In this document: piece by piece, positions 35,896-47,949 of the stretch
Layout: the number at the start of each line of letters is the position of its first letter
How positions within the stretch are numbered: position 1 is the first letter of the stretch
Source: Terriglobales bacterium
GTDB taxonomy: Bacteria; Acidobacteriota; Terriglobia; Terriglobales; Acidobacteriaceae
DNA: 64,000 nt
Direction of reading: 5' to 3'
Assembly (NCBI GenBank): GCA_035691485.1
Contig: DASSIZ010000013.1
Span: 1-64,000 of the forward strand
Made by a program: the position numbers and the translations under genes
The notes under the pieces: model-generated
Database searches by the model: none
What the model was told of the DNA's origin: nothing
Seen by the model: the letters and a program-made list of their open reading frames with translations, nothing else

Positions 35896-37451
35896 CAGCG
35901 CGCGAATTCCGAGTGGCGGCGACTGTACAGGAAGTAGATGAACAGGCCGATTGCCAGCCACACGAAGAAGCGGATCCAAGTGATGACCGTCAGGCCCGTC
36001 ATCAGCCCGCCGCAGAGAATGACCGAAATCAGCGGGAACAGCGGCACCAGCGGCACACGGAAGCCGCGCGGCCGATCCGGCTGCGTCCTGCGCAGAAAGA
36101 TCACTCCCAGCGAGACGAGCACGAAGGCGAACAGCGTCCCGATATTGGAGAGGTCCGCGGCATCGCCGATGTCCACCAGTCCTGCCGGGATTCCCACCGC
36201 GAATCCCGCGATCCACGTGGACCAGTGCGGCGTCTTAAATCTCTTGTGTACGGCGGAGAAGATTTTCGGCAGCAGGCCGTCGCGCGACATGGCGAACCAG
36301 ATACGCGTCTGCCCATATTGAAAGACGAGCAGCGACGAGAGCATTCCGGTGAGCGCGCCGATGATGATCACCGACTGCCAGATGCGGTTCGCGCCCAGCT
36401 GCTTCAAGGCGTAAGCCACTGGCGCTTCGGCCGCGGCGCCGGAAGTGAAGGTCGAATACTTCATCATGCCGAGCAGCACCAGCGCCACGCCGACATAGAG
36501 AATGGTGCAAACGATCAGCGAGGCGATGATGCCGAAGGGGATGTCTTTTTGCGGCTCCTTGGATTCCTCCGCAGCGGTGGAGACCGAATCGAAGCCGATG
36601 TAGGTGAAGAAGATGATGGCGCCGCCGGTGACCACGCCCGCGAATCCTGACGGCATGAAGGGATGCCAGTTCGCCGGACGCGCCAGCATTCCGCCCACGA
36701 CCAGGAAGGTGACGATCGCACCAAGCTTCACCATCACCATGACGTTGTTGGTCTCCGCCGATTCGCGCACTCCGCGCACGAGTAAAACCGTCAGGATGAA
36801 GACGACGAGAAATGCAGGCACATTGAAATATGCACCTGTCAATTTCCCCGAGGCGTACACCGCGCTCGACCACGCGTCGGGCAAGACGATGCCGAAGGCG
36901 GCAAGCTGCGCCTTCAGGTATCCGCTGAATCCGACCGCCACCGCGACATTGCTGACCGCATACTCCAGAATCAGGTCCCAGCCGATGATCCAGGCGAAGA
37001 TCTCGCCCAGCGTCGCGTACGAGTAAGTGTAGGCGCTGCCCGCGATCGGAATCATCGAGGCCAGTTCTGCATAGCACAGTCCCGCGAAGGAGCACGCCAC
37101 GGCAACCAGGATGAACGAGATCGCGATTGCCGGACCCGCAGGCGGACGTCCATGCATGAGCGCGCCCGCGCTCGACCCGTGGCGCAGGAAGTTGGCGATC
37201 AGGTCGAGCACCTGGGCGTGCAGGATGGAGGGAACCTCGAAGTGCTCGCCCGCCGCTGCCGTGCCCGTCAACACGAAGATCCCGCTGCCGATGATGGCCC
37301 CGATGCCGAGCGCGGTGAGGCTCCATGGTCCCAGCGTCTTCTTCAGCCGGTGCTCGGGCTCCTCCGAGTCCGCGATCAGCTTGTCGATGGACTTGCGTGC
37401 GAGCAGTTGCGAGCCCGTGACTTGAGCCGCTGGTTTGTCGGTTGTCGTCAA
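35895..37451 (-). CDS. APC-family amino acid permease (cationic amino acid transporter-like)
   Basis: 518 residues with about 12 transmembrane helices. LTALGIGAIIGSGIFVLTG at the N-terminus is the APC signature; CSFAGLCYAELASMIPIAGSAYTYSY, FFTYIGFDSVSTAAEESKEPQ and RIWFAMSRDGLLP are typical of the CAT subgroup. It starts with TTG at 37451, directly after the stop of the small basic gene (TAA then TTG), and is followed with overlap by adenosine deaminase. Substrate is probably an amino acid, but pairing with add could point to a nucleoside-linked role. Confidence 0.88.
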   Translation of the reverse strand: MTTTDKPAAQVTGSQLLARKSIDKLIADSEEPEHRLKKTLGPWSLTALGIGAIIGSGIFVLTGTAAAGEHFEVPSILHAQVLDLIANFLRHGSSAGALMHGRPPAGPAIAISFILVAVACSFAGLCYAELASMIPIAGSAYTYSYATLGEIFAWIIGWDLILEYAVSNVAVAVGFSGYLKAQLAAFGIVLPDAWSSAVYASGKLTGAYFNVPAFLVVFILTVLLVRGVRESAETNNVMVMVKLGAIVTFLVVGGMLARPANWHPFMPSGFAGVVTGGAIIFFTYIGFDSVSTAAEESKEPQKDIPFGIIASLIVCTILYVGVALVLLGMMKYSTFTSGAAAEAPVAYALKQLGANRIWQSVIIIGALTGMLSSLLVFQYGQTRIWFAMSRDGLLPKIFSAVHKRFKTPHWSTWIAGFAVGIPAGLVDIGDAADLSNIGTLFAFVLVSLGVIFLRRTQPDRPRGFRVPLVPLFPLISVILCGGLMTGLTVITWIRFFVWLAIGLFIYFLYSRRHSEFAR

Positions 37452-37613
37452 TTACCGTTTCGCCTGGCCGCGGGCCATTTTCTTCACCTTGGGCTTCTTC
37501 GAGCCGCGGGCGTAGTCGCGCTTCTTCTTCGGCTTCTCAATCGTCGCCTTCTTGCGCGACGCGCGCTTGCTCTTCTTGCGTTCTTCTCTGGATAAAGCTG
37601 AGGTATTTGCCAT
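37452..37613 (-). CDS. Small highly basic protein (53 aa)
   Basis: Almost half Lys/Arg (ALSREERKKSKRASRKKAT, then KKPKVKKMARGQAKR). The start ATG 37613 has AAGAGA upstream, and the TAA is directly adjacent to the TTG of the permease, which points to translational coupling. The composition suggests nucleic acid binding. Not recognised as a family. Confidence 0.5.
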   Translation of the reverse strand: MANTSALSREERKKSKRASRKKATIEKPKKKRDYARGSKKPKVKKMARGQAKR

Positions 37614-37680
37614 GAGTTCTCTTTCCGATGGAATCAATTCGTGCCTGTGCCAGCTAAGAGCTAATGGCTAACCGCCTCTT

Positions 37681-40284
37681 TCACACCCGCTCCAGCTGCG
37701 CGTACTTCTCGACCAGCTTCTTCAGCCCGAATCTTGGGAATTGTACCGTAATCTTCGCATCCTCCCCGTCGCCCTCGCGCTTGTACACCGTTCCTTCGCC
37801 GTATTTCGGGTGCTTCACGCGCTGCCCGGGACGAAATCCGGTGCGCCCGCTCGGAGCAGGCACGTCAACTTTCGGACGCGTGAACTTCTTGCCGCGGGAA
37901 GCGAAGAATTCCGCGATATTGTCGATCGAGTTGTAGGTATGGTGCGAACCGGCATACGAGGGCCGCTGCTTCTGACGGCCAGTGGACCCGCGCTGGTCCT
38001 CGTTTTCGTAGTCGTAGTGCCGGTCGTGCTCGTAGTGCGAGGAAGCGTAGTCGTCCTTGTACTCGCGGATCTTTTCCTCCGTGCTCCAACTCGAGCGCCG
38101 GGGAGAGCCAAGCTCCTGCAGCAACTGGGGCGGGATCTCCTCCAGGAAGCGCGACGGGATGGATGCTTCCGGCATGTCCGTGCCGTAACGCCGGCGGTAA
38201 CGGGCCCGGCTCACGATCAGCTGGTCCATCGCTCGCGTCATGCCGACGTAGCACAGCCGGCGCTCTTCCTCGATGTCGTCAGGATTGAGGAACGTCCGCG
38301 AATGCGGGAACAGTCCCTCTTCCATCCCGGCCAGGAACACCACCGGAAATTCCAGGCCCTTGGCGGCATGCAGCGACATGAGCGTGATCTTGGCGGCGGA
38401 ATCGTACTGGTCCGCGTCGCTGACCAGCGCGGCGTGATCGAGAAATTCCTGCAGCGACTCGCCGCGGTCTCGGGAATCCATGGCGGCATTAACCAGTTCG
38501 CGAAGGTTCTCGATGCGCGCCAGCGACTCGGGCGTGTCTTCTTCCTCCAGCGACTTGATGTAGCGGGTGCGGTCAAGCAGGTACTTCAGCAGCTCAGCGG
38601 TGGCGGCGGGGGGTTGTTCGCCGGCGGCGGGGGCGCTGGCGGCATCGGAGCTGTCGGTTTCGTCAGACCCGGCGGTGGCGCCGTGGCCTCCATCGTCGGA
38701 CGAGGATTCCAGGTTCGCGCCAAAGTCGAACGACAGATCCTCGCCGTCTTCTCCCGGCGGTGCGGCTTCCGGCGTGGTTCGGTCCTCCGGTTCGCTGTCG
38801 CTGCCGTCGATGGAGTCCCCCAGCCACTTCGCATAGGTCCCGGAGAGCATGGCCCGCCCGCCCTCGATGATGTCGTGGAAGTTCTTCAACGATGCGGCGG
38901 CGCGCTGCGGTACCAGCAAGGCATCGACCGCATTGCCGATCGCACCCCATAGCGACTTGCCCGTTTCCAGCGCGATGCGTTCCAGCGTGTCCAGGGTGCT
39001 GCGGCCGATGCCGCGCGCGGGCGTGTTGATGACCCGCATCAGCGCGATGGTGTCGTCGGGATTCTGTACTACCTTGAGATACGAGATCATGTCCTTGATC
39101 TCGGCGCGCTCGTAGAACGAGAAGCCGCCCACCACGTGGTACGGCAGCTGGTAGCGGCGCATCGCTTCTTCAAACAGCCGCGACTGCGCGTTGGTGCGAT
39201 AGAGCACGGCCGCCCGGGCGCGGTCGTCGCCTTCTTTGGCTGACTCCTGCAGGTACTTGGAGAACAAATCGGCGGCGAACAGTGCTTCGTTCTCGCCGTC
39301 GGGAGCTTCGTAGTAGCCGATCTTGTCCCCGCCCTGCCGCGAGGTCCAAAGGTTCTTGCCTTTGCGCTTCACGTTGTTGGCGACCACGGCGGAGGCGGCG
39401 CTCAGGATGTTCTGCGTCGAACGGTAGTTCTGCTCCAGGCGAATGATCTTGGCATCGCCAAAATCCTTTTCGAATTCCAGGATGTTGCGGATGTCGGCGC
39501 CGCGCCACGAGTAGATGGACTGGTCCTCGTCGCCGACGGCGCACACGTTGTGCCGCTCTCCGGCGAGCAGGCGCATGAGTTCGTACTGCGGGCGGTTGGT
39601 GTCCTGGTATTCGTCGATCAGAATGTACTGAAACCGCCGGTTCCAGTAGTGTCGCACCGGTTCGGCGACCTTGAGCAGCCGCACCGTCTCCAGCAGCAGG
39701 TCGTCGAAGTCCATGGCATTCGCCTTGCGCAGTTCCTGGCGGTAAATCTCGTAGACGTGCGCCACCTGCTCGGACTTCAGGTCGGAGGATTGCAGGAACG
39801 TTTCCTGCGGGTCGAGCATGTGGTTCTTCGCCCAGGAAATGCGCGCCAGCACGGTGCGCGGCGTGAGCTGCTTGTCATCGAGCCCGAGACGGCGGATGGC
39901 CTGCTTGACCAGCGATTGCTGGTCGGCTTCGTCGTAGATGGCGAATTGCTTGGTGTAGCCGATGTTGTTGATGCGCAGCGCCTCGATGTCGCGCCGCAGC
40001 ATGCGCACGCACATGGAGTGGAAAGTGGAAATCCACGGCTTGGCGAAGCTGCGGCCGCCGACCAGTTGTTCCACGCGCTCCGCCATCTCGGCGGCAGCCT
40101 TGTTGGTAAACGTGACCGCCAGGATCGACTCGGGCGCGGCCCCGAGCTGCTCGATCAGGTGCGCGATCCGGTAGGTAATCACGCGCGTCTTGCCCGACCC
40201 CGCCCCGGCCAGGATGAGGATCGGCCCGTCGGCGGTTTCGACCGCTTCGCGTTGTTGCGGATTCAGTTCGTCGAGGAACGACAC
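37681..40284 (-). CDS. uvrD: ATP-dependent DNA helicase UvrD/PcrA
   Basis: Superfamily 1 3'-5' helicase for repair and replication. At 867 residues it is longer than usual (~720-750). Motifs: AGAGSGKT (26-33), ILIDEYQDTN, GDEDQSIYSWRGAD, LEQNYRSTQNIL, MSLHAAKGLEFPVVF and RRLCYVGMTRA. An extra acidic, low-complexity stretch (about residues 495-561, Glu/Asp/Ser/Ala) interrupts the 2B region. The C-terminus has a PcrA-like RPGQRVKHPKYGEG Tudor domain that binds RNA polymerase. The start is GTG 40284, with no RBS. Confidence 0.94.
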   Translation of the reverse strand: MSFLDELNPQQREAVETADGPILILAGAGSGKTRVITYRIAHLIEQLGAAPESILAVTFTNKAAAEMAERVEQLVGGRSFAKPWISTFHSMCVRMLRRDIEALRINNIGYTKQFAIYDEADQQSLVKQAIRRLGLDDKQLTPRTVLARISWAKNHMLDPQETFLQSSDLKSEQVAHVYEIYRQELRKANAMDFDDLLLETVRLLKVAEPVRHYWNRRFQYILIDEYQDTNRPQYELMRLLAGERHNVCAVGDEDQSIYSWRGADIRNILEFEKDFGDAKIIRLEQNYRSTQNILSAASAVVANNVKRKGKNLWTSRQGGDKIGYYEAPDGENEALFAADLFSKYLQESAKEGDDRARAAVLYRTNAQSRLFEEAMRRYQLPYHVVGGFSFYERAEIKDMISYLKVVQNPDDTIALMRVINTPARGIGRSTLDTLERIALETGKSLWGAIGNAVDALLVPQRAAASLKNFHDIIEGGRAMLSGTYAKWLGDSIDGSDSEPEDRTTPEAAPPGEDGEDLSFDFGANLESSSDDGGHGATAGSDETDSSDAASAPAAGEQPPAATAELLKYLLDRTRYIKSLEEEDTPESLARIENLRELVNAAMDSRDRGESLQEFLDHAALVSDADQYDSAAKITLMSLHAAKGLEFPVVFLAGMEEGLFPHSRTFLNPDDIEEERRLCYVGMTRAMDQLIVSRARYRRRYGTDMPEASIPSRFLEEIPPQLLQELGSPRRSSWSTEEKIREYKDDYASSHYEHDRHYDYENEDQRGSTGRQKQRPSYAGSHHTYNSIDNIAEFFASRGKKFTRPKVDVPAPSGRTGFRPGQRVKHPKYGEGTVYKREGDGEDAKITVQFPRFGLKKLVEKYAQLERV

Positions 40285-40294
40285 GTTAATCTAG

Positions 40295-40356
40295 TCTCAC
40301 GTTTCGCGTTTCACCTCCCAAGGCCACAGCAACGTGAAACTTGAAACGTGAAACCT
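40295..40356. repeat. GAAACGYGAAAC repeats, both orientations (family A)
   Basis: TCTCACGTTTCGCGTTTCACCT (40295-40316) is the reverse complement form, and AACGTGAAACTTGAAACGTGAAACCT (40331-40356) the forward form; together they could pair. They lie between uvrD and the DUF971 gene. Confidence 0.55.
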
Positions 40357-40362
40357 TGAAAT

Positions 40363-40776
40363 CTAATGAGGCACGGTTCGCGTTACCGGCGCGCCCGGCG
40401 GCTTCATCTCGCGCCGCATGGTGGAGCACTCGCGGCAGGGGCAGAACTCCCGCAGGAAGTCCCAGGAGAAAATGCCGTGCTCGTGGCCGTCGCTCCAGTT
40501 GAAGCGGATGGCGTACTTGCCGACCGCTTCCGCTACCGTCGCCTTCGGCGGCGGCGTGAACATGGGCAGCGCTCCGGGCGCCGGCTTGGGGCGTTCTCCC
40601 GGCTCCCGGTTCTGCTTGACGCGTTCTTCGTTGCAGAGGGCGCAGGGACAGGCATCGCGCAGGTACATGAACGAATAGGAGCTCTTGTGGCCGTCCATCC
40701 ACTCGATATCCATGCCGGTGCCGTCTTTCAGGTGGACCTTCACCGACTTGGGCGTGGAGTTGGCGGCCGCAGACAT
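40363..40776 (-). CDS. DUF971/gamma-butyrobetaine hydroxylase N-terminal-like protein
   Basis: 137 residues. VHLKDGTGMDIEW, SYSFMYLRDACPCALC and FREFCPCRECS match the DUF971 (PF06155) fold, including Cys pairs that may bind zinc. The family occurs alone in bacteria or fused to Fe-S carrier proteins; its role is uncertain. No Shine-Dalgarno is obvious and the ATG 40776 follows an AT-rich stretch. Confidence 0.8.
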   Translation of the reverse strand: MSAAANSTPKSVKVHLKDGTGMDIEWMDGHKSSYSFMYLRDACPCALCNEERVKQNREPGERPKPAPGALPMFTPPPKATVAEAVGKYAIRFNWSDGHEHGIFSWDFLREFCPCRECSTMRREMKPPGAPVTRTVPH

Positions 40777-40832
40777 GAATCTATTTTCGCACACGCGCGC
40801 GAGATGCGGCTGTCCTCGACGCTTCTAGCAAT

Positions 40833-41054
40833 TTAGAAAGGGGGCTTGCCGCAGCTCGAGTTCTCTACGCCGAAGGAGGTTATGGATGGCTTGGCCTTGT
40901 GCAAATTCGGTTGCTGCGCCTGGCCGCATGGCGTGGAGTTGCCCTGTTGCGCAGTCTTGGCGTCGTTAGCCGCGTCATTCTTCTGCCCTGACCGCGGCCG
41001 CTTTGACTTGAACCCGGTCTTCTTAGTCACCGGAACCGCTCCTACTGGCTGCAT
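40833..41054 (-). CDS. Possible small basic protein (weak call)
   Basis: A 73-codon frame with G/C third positions encodes a polar, Lys/Gln/Asn-rich peptide (TKKTGFKSKRPRSGQKND). A TATACA directly precedes the ATG. An overlapping plus-strand frame of similar length exists, so coding is uncertain and no family is recognised. Confidence 0.3.
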   Translation of the reverse strand: MQPVGAVPVTKKTGFKSKRPRSGQKNDAANDAKTAQQGNSTPCGQAQQPNLHKAKPSITSFGVENSSCGKPPF

Positions 41055-41187
41055 TGTATAAGTCGCGGCGGCCGGGAACAAGACGCAAGCTCAAGCCCCG
41101 CCCTCGACGCGGCCTAGGCAAACCAGCACAGATTCCTGTAAAATCTATGTTTTGCCCCGCTTGGGTATGGAAGGATTCTGAGCAGTC

Positions 41188-41376
41188 ATGGCACAAGTCT
41201 GTGATGTCTGCGGCAAGGGACCGCAATTCGGCAACAATATCAGCCACGCCCACAACGTGACCAAGCGTCGCTGGAACGTCAACCTGCGGCCGGTACGCGC
41301 CAGGGTCAAGGGCGCCGCCAAGAGGCTGCGCGTCTGCACCGCCTGCCTGCGCAGCGGCAAAGTGGTCAAAGCCTAA
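41188..41376 (+). CDS. rpmB: 50S ribosomal protein L28 (zinc form)
   Basis: 62 residues: [33 protein letters not shown] and [16 protein letters not shown]. It keeps both CxxC pairs (C5/C8 and near the end), the C+ zinc-binding type. A TAAAAT -10 is at about 41137-41142. Surrounding genes are unrelated and the usual rpmG is not adjacent. Confidence 0.96.
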   Translation: MAQVCDVCGKGPQFGNNISHAHNVTKRRWNVNLRPVRARVKGAAKRLRVCTACLRSGKVVKA

Positions 41377-41587
41377 GTTTCAAAAGCGCAAATTCCAGCC
41401 TCGAATTTGTACCTACTTGGGTGGCATGGGCTCCCATCCGTGTCTGCTTGGGCTAGCCAAACCGGCGTGAATGAAAACCGGGAGAAGAGAAGCGGCGTAG
41501 AGTTGATTGCCGTCGCCCGGAGAAACCCACCGCGTTCTCTTTATACGGCTGCGCGCGAGGTGTGGTTTCGCGAAAACCTCCCAAGTG

Positions 41588-41983
41588 TCAACAGAAGCTA
41601 GCTACCACTGGTGCGGCGGTAATATTTCGCGGGCGCGCCGTGCGTGGGTTGCTTACGCCGCGCGCTGGCGTGCTTTCTGAGGCGGGGAAAATCTGCAGCA
41701 TCGAACTCAGCCCCGTGATCTCCAGAGCCTCACGGACTCGTTTCGAGAGATTCACCAGATGAACCGCTCGGTTGTCGCTTCTTGCCCAGCCTTCCAATCC
41801 GGCTAAGGCTCCCAATCCGGCCGCGTCAATCGCGTTCACCCCATGGAGGTCAATCAGAAAATAACGCGTGTCTTCCGACATCACGGCCTTTACCAGGGTA
41901 TCGGCTCCATCCCCATGAAGAATTCGACCTGAGCAGCGCAGAATAGTGACCAGCGGCGATTCCTGAACTTCCAACTTGAGCAC
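41588..41983 (-). CDS. STAS-domain protein (anti-sigma factor antagonist-like)
   Basis: 131 residues, with one STAS domain: LVTILRCSGRILHGDGADTLV, RYFLIDLHGVNAIDAAGLGALAGL (the Ser of the DSxGL phosphorylation site is replaced by Ala) and HLVNLSKRVREALEITGLS. A basic tail follows. Loss of the phosphorylatable Ser suggests it does not act in the classic anti-anti-sigma cycle. The start is GTG 41983, with GGAGG 5 nt upstream. Confidence 0.85.
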   Translation of the reverse strand: MLKLEVQESPLVTILRCSGRILHGDGADTLVKAVMSEDTRYFLIDLHGVNAIDAAGLGALAGLEGWARSDNRAVHLVNLSKRVREALEITGLSSMLQIFPASESTPARGVSNPRTARPRNITAAPVVASFC

Positions 41984-42514
41984 ACGACCTCCGTAACTTC
42001 ACCTGCTGCTGGTTAGACCCCGCAGCGCGAAAGTCGATGTCAAAGGTTTGTCACGACCATGTAAATTTCAAGGGACAATTCGCTATCATCCAAGCAGGGA
42101 AATCCCCTCCCCCCGTTTGACGGGAGTATGTATATATGCTGTCGCTCTGTACACACCCCTCCATCGCGATGCCACGCAAATACGCATAAATATCGGCTAA
42201 AACCGCCATGGCATGCGTTTTGACCGCGTCATTAGCCAAATCTTTGTACACCCCTGCCGCCTTCAACGCCCGAGAAACAGCCAAGACTTGTATATCGAGG
42301 CCGATTCCTCGACGTGGCCGTCCTGGGCTGCCCTGAGGAACAAGCACCTCACACTCAACGGTTTCCTCAAATCGTTTCGGCCACGATGTGCTTCAGTTGC
42401 CGGTTCTCCTCCTCCAACTGCAGCGTATCCGCTTCCAGCCAAGAGGCAGCGAGGGTCCGGGTCGGCACGCCACTAGGGATGAATAGCCAGCCCCCTGCCT
42501 CTTGGCCGAGACAC
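41984..42514. other. 531-nt region with a decayed IS3-type fragment, no intact gene
   Basis: On the minus strand at about 42370-42450 the peptide LQLEEENRQLKHIVAE appears, the hallmark of IS3-family OrfA C-terminal coiled coils; it stops soon after, with frame disruptions, so it is a remnant. The rest is lower in GC with TATATA-like runs near 42125 and no clear gene. A minus frame of 98 codons (42051-42347) has no RBS or recognisable product. Confidence 0.35.
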
Positions 42515-42979
42515 TCACTTGGTCGCCACGACCTGTACGGATTGCCTTTCGCGCGCTTCGATCGTACCCTGTCCACGCGCGAGGGCGGGTTCGAAGATAA
42601 AAACCTTGCCCACAGTCGCCAGCTTCAGGGAATGAACAATCCTTTGTCCTCCTTTGCTGGAGATGAGCAGTGCGTTCCCCTCTTTTGTGTTCTTGTCGTC
42701 TTCGGTGATGTCACACAACACCATGGCAACGGTCTTGCCGCTCTCTACGTCCTGGATCGCGGCCACGGTCGCCGCGCTAAGGTTATCGACTCGGAGCCGA
42801 TACTCGCCCGCGGGGAGCATGGCCTTGCCCCAGCGCACTTTGTGCGGCAGCGAGAACCTGCCCTGGAAGAATGGAGCGGCGGCGTTCGCGCTCGCGGGGG
42901 CAAACAAGGCAGCTGCCGCTAGGCTAGCCACCAAGAGTCTTGCAGTCAGCTTGCCGAAAGGGTTTTTCCTAGGCTTCAT
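42515..42979 (-). CDS. Secreted hypothetical protein
   Basis: 154 residues with a signal peptide (LLVASLAAAALFAPASANA) and a mature beta-rich domain, with FSLPHKVRWGKAMLPAGEYRL and VESGKTVAMVLCDITED. The pattern of SLPHKVRWGKAxLPAGEYxL is common in Acidobacteriota secreted proteins of unknown role. A strong GAGGAGGAGG precedes the ATG. Confidence 0.7.
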   Translation of the reverse strand: MKPRKNPFGKLTARLLVASLAAAALFAPASANAAAPFFQGRFSLPHKVRWGKAMLPAGEYRLRVDNLSAATVAAIQDVESGKTVAMVLCDITEDDKNTKEGNALLISSKGGQRIVHSLKLATVGKVFIFEPALARGQGTIEARERQSVQVVATK

Positions 42980-43210
42980 GGGACCTCCTCCTCAACTTTG
43001 CGCTCGGCCGGCAGCTCGTGTCACCGAGCCGCACGCTGACGCAAGTGTTACGCGGGCTCGTTTACAGCTCAATGGAAGAAGGCTTACATGTCGATGGAAT
43101 GTAGGCGATAGGACAACGCGATAAGATCAGGAGACTTAGGGCTATGGATGGAACGTTCAAGCCAAGCTTCCAGTTCGGCAGGGTGGTAGAATCCTGCCGA
43201 ATGGTGGGCT

Positions 43211-44941
43211 ATGAGACAGTCTGAGTCACCCCCCGATGCCCTCCGTTTTGGGGTCTTCGAGTTCGATCCCCGATCCCGGGAACTCCGCAAGCGAGGGATG
43301 AAGATTAGACTTCTGGGGCAGCCGGTCGAAGTCCTGTCCATGCTGCTGGAACGTCCCGGCGAGGTCGTCACACGGGAGGAGCTACAGAAGAGGCTCTGGC
43401 CGGGGGATACCTACGTTGACTTCGAGAGCGGCCTGAACGCCGCGATCAAGAGGCTGCGAGACGCCCTGGGTGATGAGGCAGAGAATCCCCGGTTTGTGGA
43501 AACGCTACCCCGCCTTGGTTACCGCTTCATCGCCGGAGTCAACGGTACACAACGGCCACCGCTATCCGGTGCCCGAATTGCAGTGCTGCCACTAGAGAAC
43601 CTTTCGGGAAAGTCCGAGGAGGATTACTTTGTCGATGGGACGACCGATGCGCTGATCGCCGAGCTAGGCAAGGTGAGCGCGCTGCGTGTGATCTCCAGGC
43701 AATCGGTGATGCGCTACAAAGGCAGTAAGAAGCCTCTGCAGGAGATTGCGCGGGAGTTGAATGTCGATGCCCTGGTCGAAGGCTCGGTGCTACGCTCGAG
43801 TGGCCGGGTGCGAGTCGTTGCAAACCTGATTGATGCCTCGAAGGACCAACACCTCTGGGCGGAGATGTTCGATCGCGAAGCAAGCGACATCCTCGCCTTG
43901 CAGAGCGATTTCGCCATGTCCATTGCCCGAGAGGTGCAAGCCAAACTCAGCTCACAGGAACATGCGCAACTCACGAGGACGCGCGCAGTCAACCCCGACG
44001 CCCACGAGGCATACCTCAAGGGTTTGTACTATTGGAATAAGTTCACCGTCCCCGGTTTGAACAAGAGCCTGGAGTACTTCCAACAGGCTATTGACAAAGA
44101 TCCGGGTTACGCGCAGGCGTACGCTGGCATGGCGGCTTCCTACGGTGTTTTGGGGCATCCCTTGGGCGTGCTATCTCCCCGTGAGGCCAATGCGAAGGCG
44201 AGGGCCGCCGCGATGAAGGCGCTGGAGATTGACGAAGCTTTCAGCGAAGCTCATGGCCCACTGGGTTGGGAAAAACTCTTCTACGAGCGCGACTGGTCCG
44301 GAGCCGAGCGCGAATTCCGCCGCGCTATCGAGCTCAGCCCGAGCAACGCTAACGCTCGTGACGGCCTGTCCATGTATCTTGCGGCCCTGGGGCGCTTGGA
44401 CGAGTCACTAGAAGAAATCCGACGTGCACACGACCTGGACCCCCTCTCGCTCGGCATCAACGGCGACGTGGGCATGATTCTTTTCTTTGCGCGGCGGTAC
44501 GACCAAGCCCTCGAACACCTCGAGAAGACTCAAGAGCTGGACCCAAGTTTCCCGCTGACCTACTGGAACATGGCGCGCGTGTATGAAGCCAAGGGCATGC
44601 AAGAAGAAGCTTACCAGATGTATCGCAGGGGAATAACCTTGTCAGGCATGCCGGAGTTAGAGGCGGTTGAGCAGGCGCACGCCCGGGGAGGATGGCGGGG
44701 TGCTTGCCAGAAGCAGATCGATTTAATGCTTCAGCATCAGGCGACAGGCACCGATGCTTATGGGATTGCCGAGAACTATATGCACCTAGGAGATAATAAT
44801 CAGGCGCTCGATTGGTTGCTGAAGGCTGCGGACCAGCGTTACTCTATGGTGGTCTTCACCAAAGTGGACCCGCGACTCGATGGCCTCCACTCCCACCCGC
44901 GCTTTGCCGAGCTGCTTCACCGCCTAAGCCTTTCGCCGTAA
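43211..44941 (+). CDS. Winged-helix regulator with TolB-N-like domain and TPRs
   Basis: 576 residues. Residues ~10-105 form an OmpR/CadC-type winged helix (FGVFEFDPRSRELRKRG, VTREELQKRLWPGDTYVD, ENPRFVETLPRLGYRF). It is followed with no membrane helix by a FlgO/TolB-N-like domain (RIAVLPLENLSG, DALIAELGKVSALRVISRQSVMRY, DALVEGSVLRSSGRV) and then TPRs to the C-terminus (LEYFQQAIDKDPGYAQAYAGMAA and repeats). Unlike CadC it appears cytoplasmic. Targets are unknown. It lies in the accessory-looking segment. Confidence 0.85.
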   Translation: MRQSESPPDALRFGVFEFDPRSRELRKRGMKIRLLGQPVEVLSMLLERPGEVVTREELQKRLWPGDTYVDFESGLNAAIKRLRDALGDEAENPRFVETLPRLGYRFIAGVNGTQRPPLSGARIAVLPLENLSGKSEEDYFVDGTTDALIAELGKVSALRVISRQSVMRYKGSKKPLQEIARELNVDALVEGSVLRSSGRVRVVANLIDASKDQHLWAEMFDREASDILALQSDFAMSIAREVQAKLSSQEHAQLTRTRAVNPDAHEAYLKGLYYWNKFTVPGLNKSLEYFQQAIDKDPGYAQAYAGMAASYGVLGHPLGVLSPREANAKARAAAMKALEIDEAFSEAHGPLGWEKLFYERDWSGAEREFRRAIELSPSNANARDGLSMYLAALGRLDESLEEIRRAHDLDPLSLGINGDVGMILFFARRYDQALEHLEKTQELDPSFPLTYWNMARVYEAKGMQEEAYQMYRRGITLSGMPELEAVEQAHARGGWRGACQKQIDLMLQHQATGTDAYGIAENYMHLGDNNQALDWLLKAADQRYSMVVFTKVDPRLDGLHSHPRFAELLHRLSLSP

Positions 44942-45115
44942 CCTCCCAACGTCCGAATGTGCACTCGCGGGGGTGTAGCCGAATTTTTCCCGAAAGGTAA
45001 TACCCCGTCCCCCGTTTGACCCTCTTTTCCGCCCGCCTGTAATATCGAAAAACAGTTCCAGTTCAGCTTTCGATCCGACGCCGAACCGGGACTGCGCTGA
45101 GCTCACCGAATCCTC

Positions 45116-47935
<2,820 letters not shown>

Positions 47936-47949
47936 CATGAAAGACGCAA

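Noticed and set aside
37741-38952. 403-codon plus frame opposite uvrD
   Set aside because: Antisense shadow; its Gly-rich stretch reflects the acidic insertion read backwards.
42051-42347. 98-codon minus frame in the IS-remnant region
   Set aside because: No RBS, no recognisable product and poor codon pattern.
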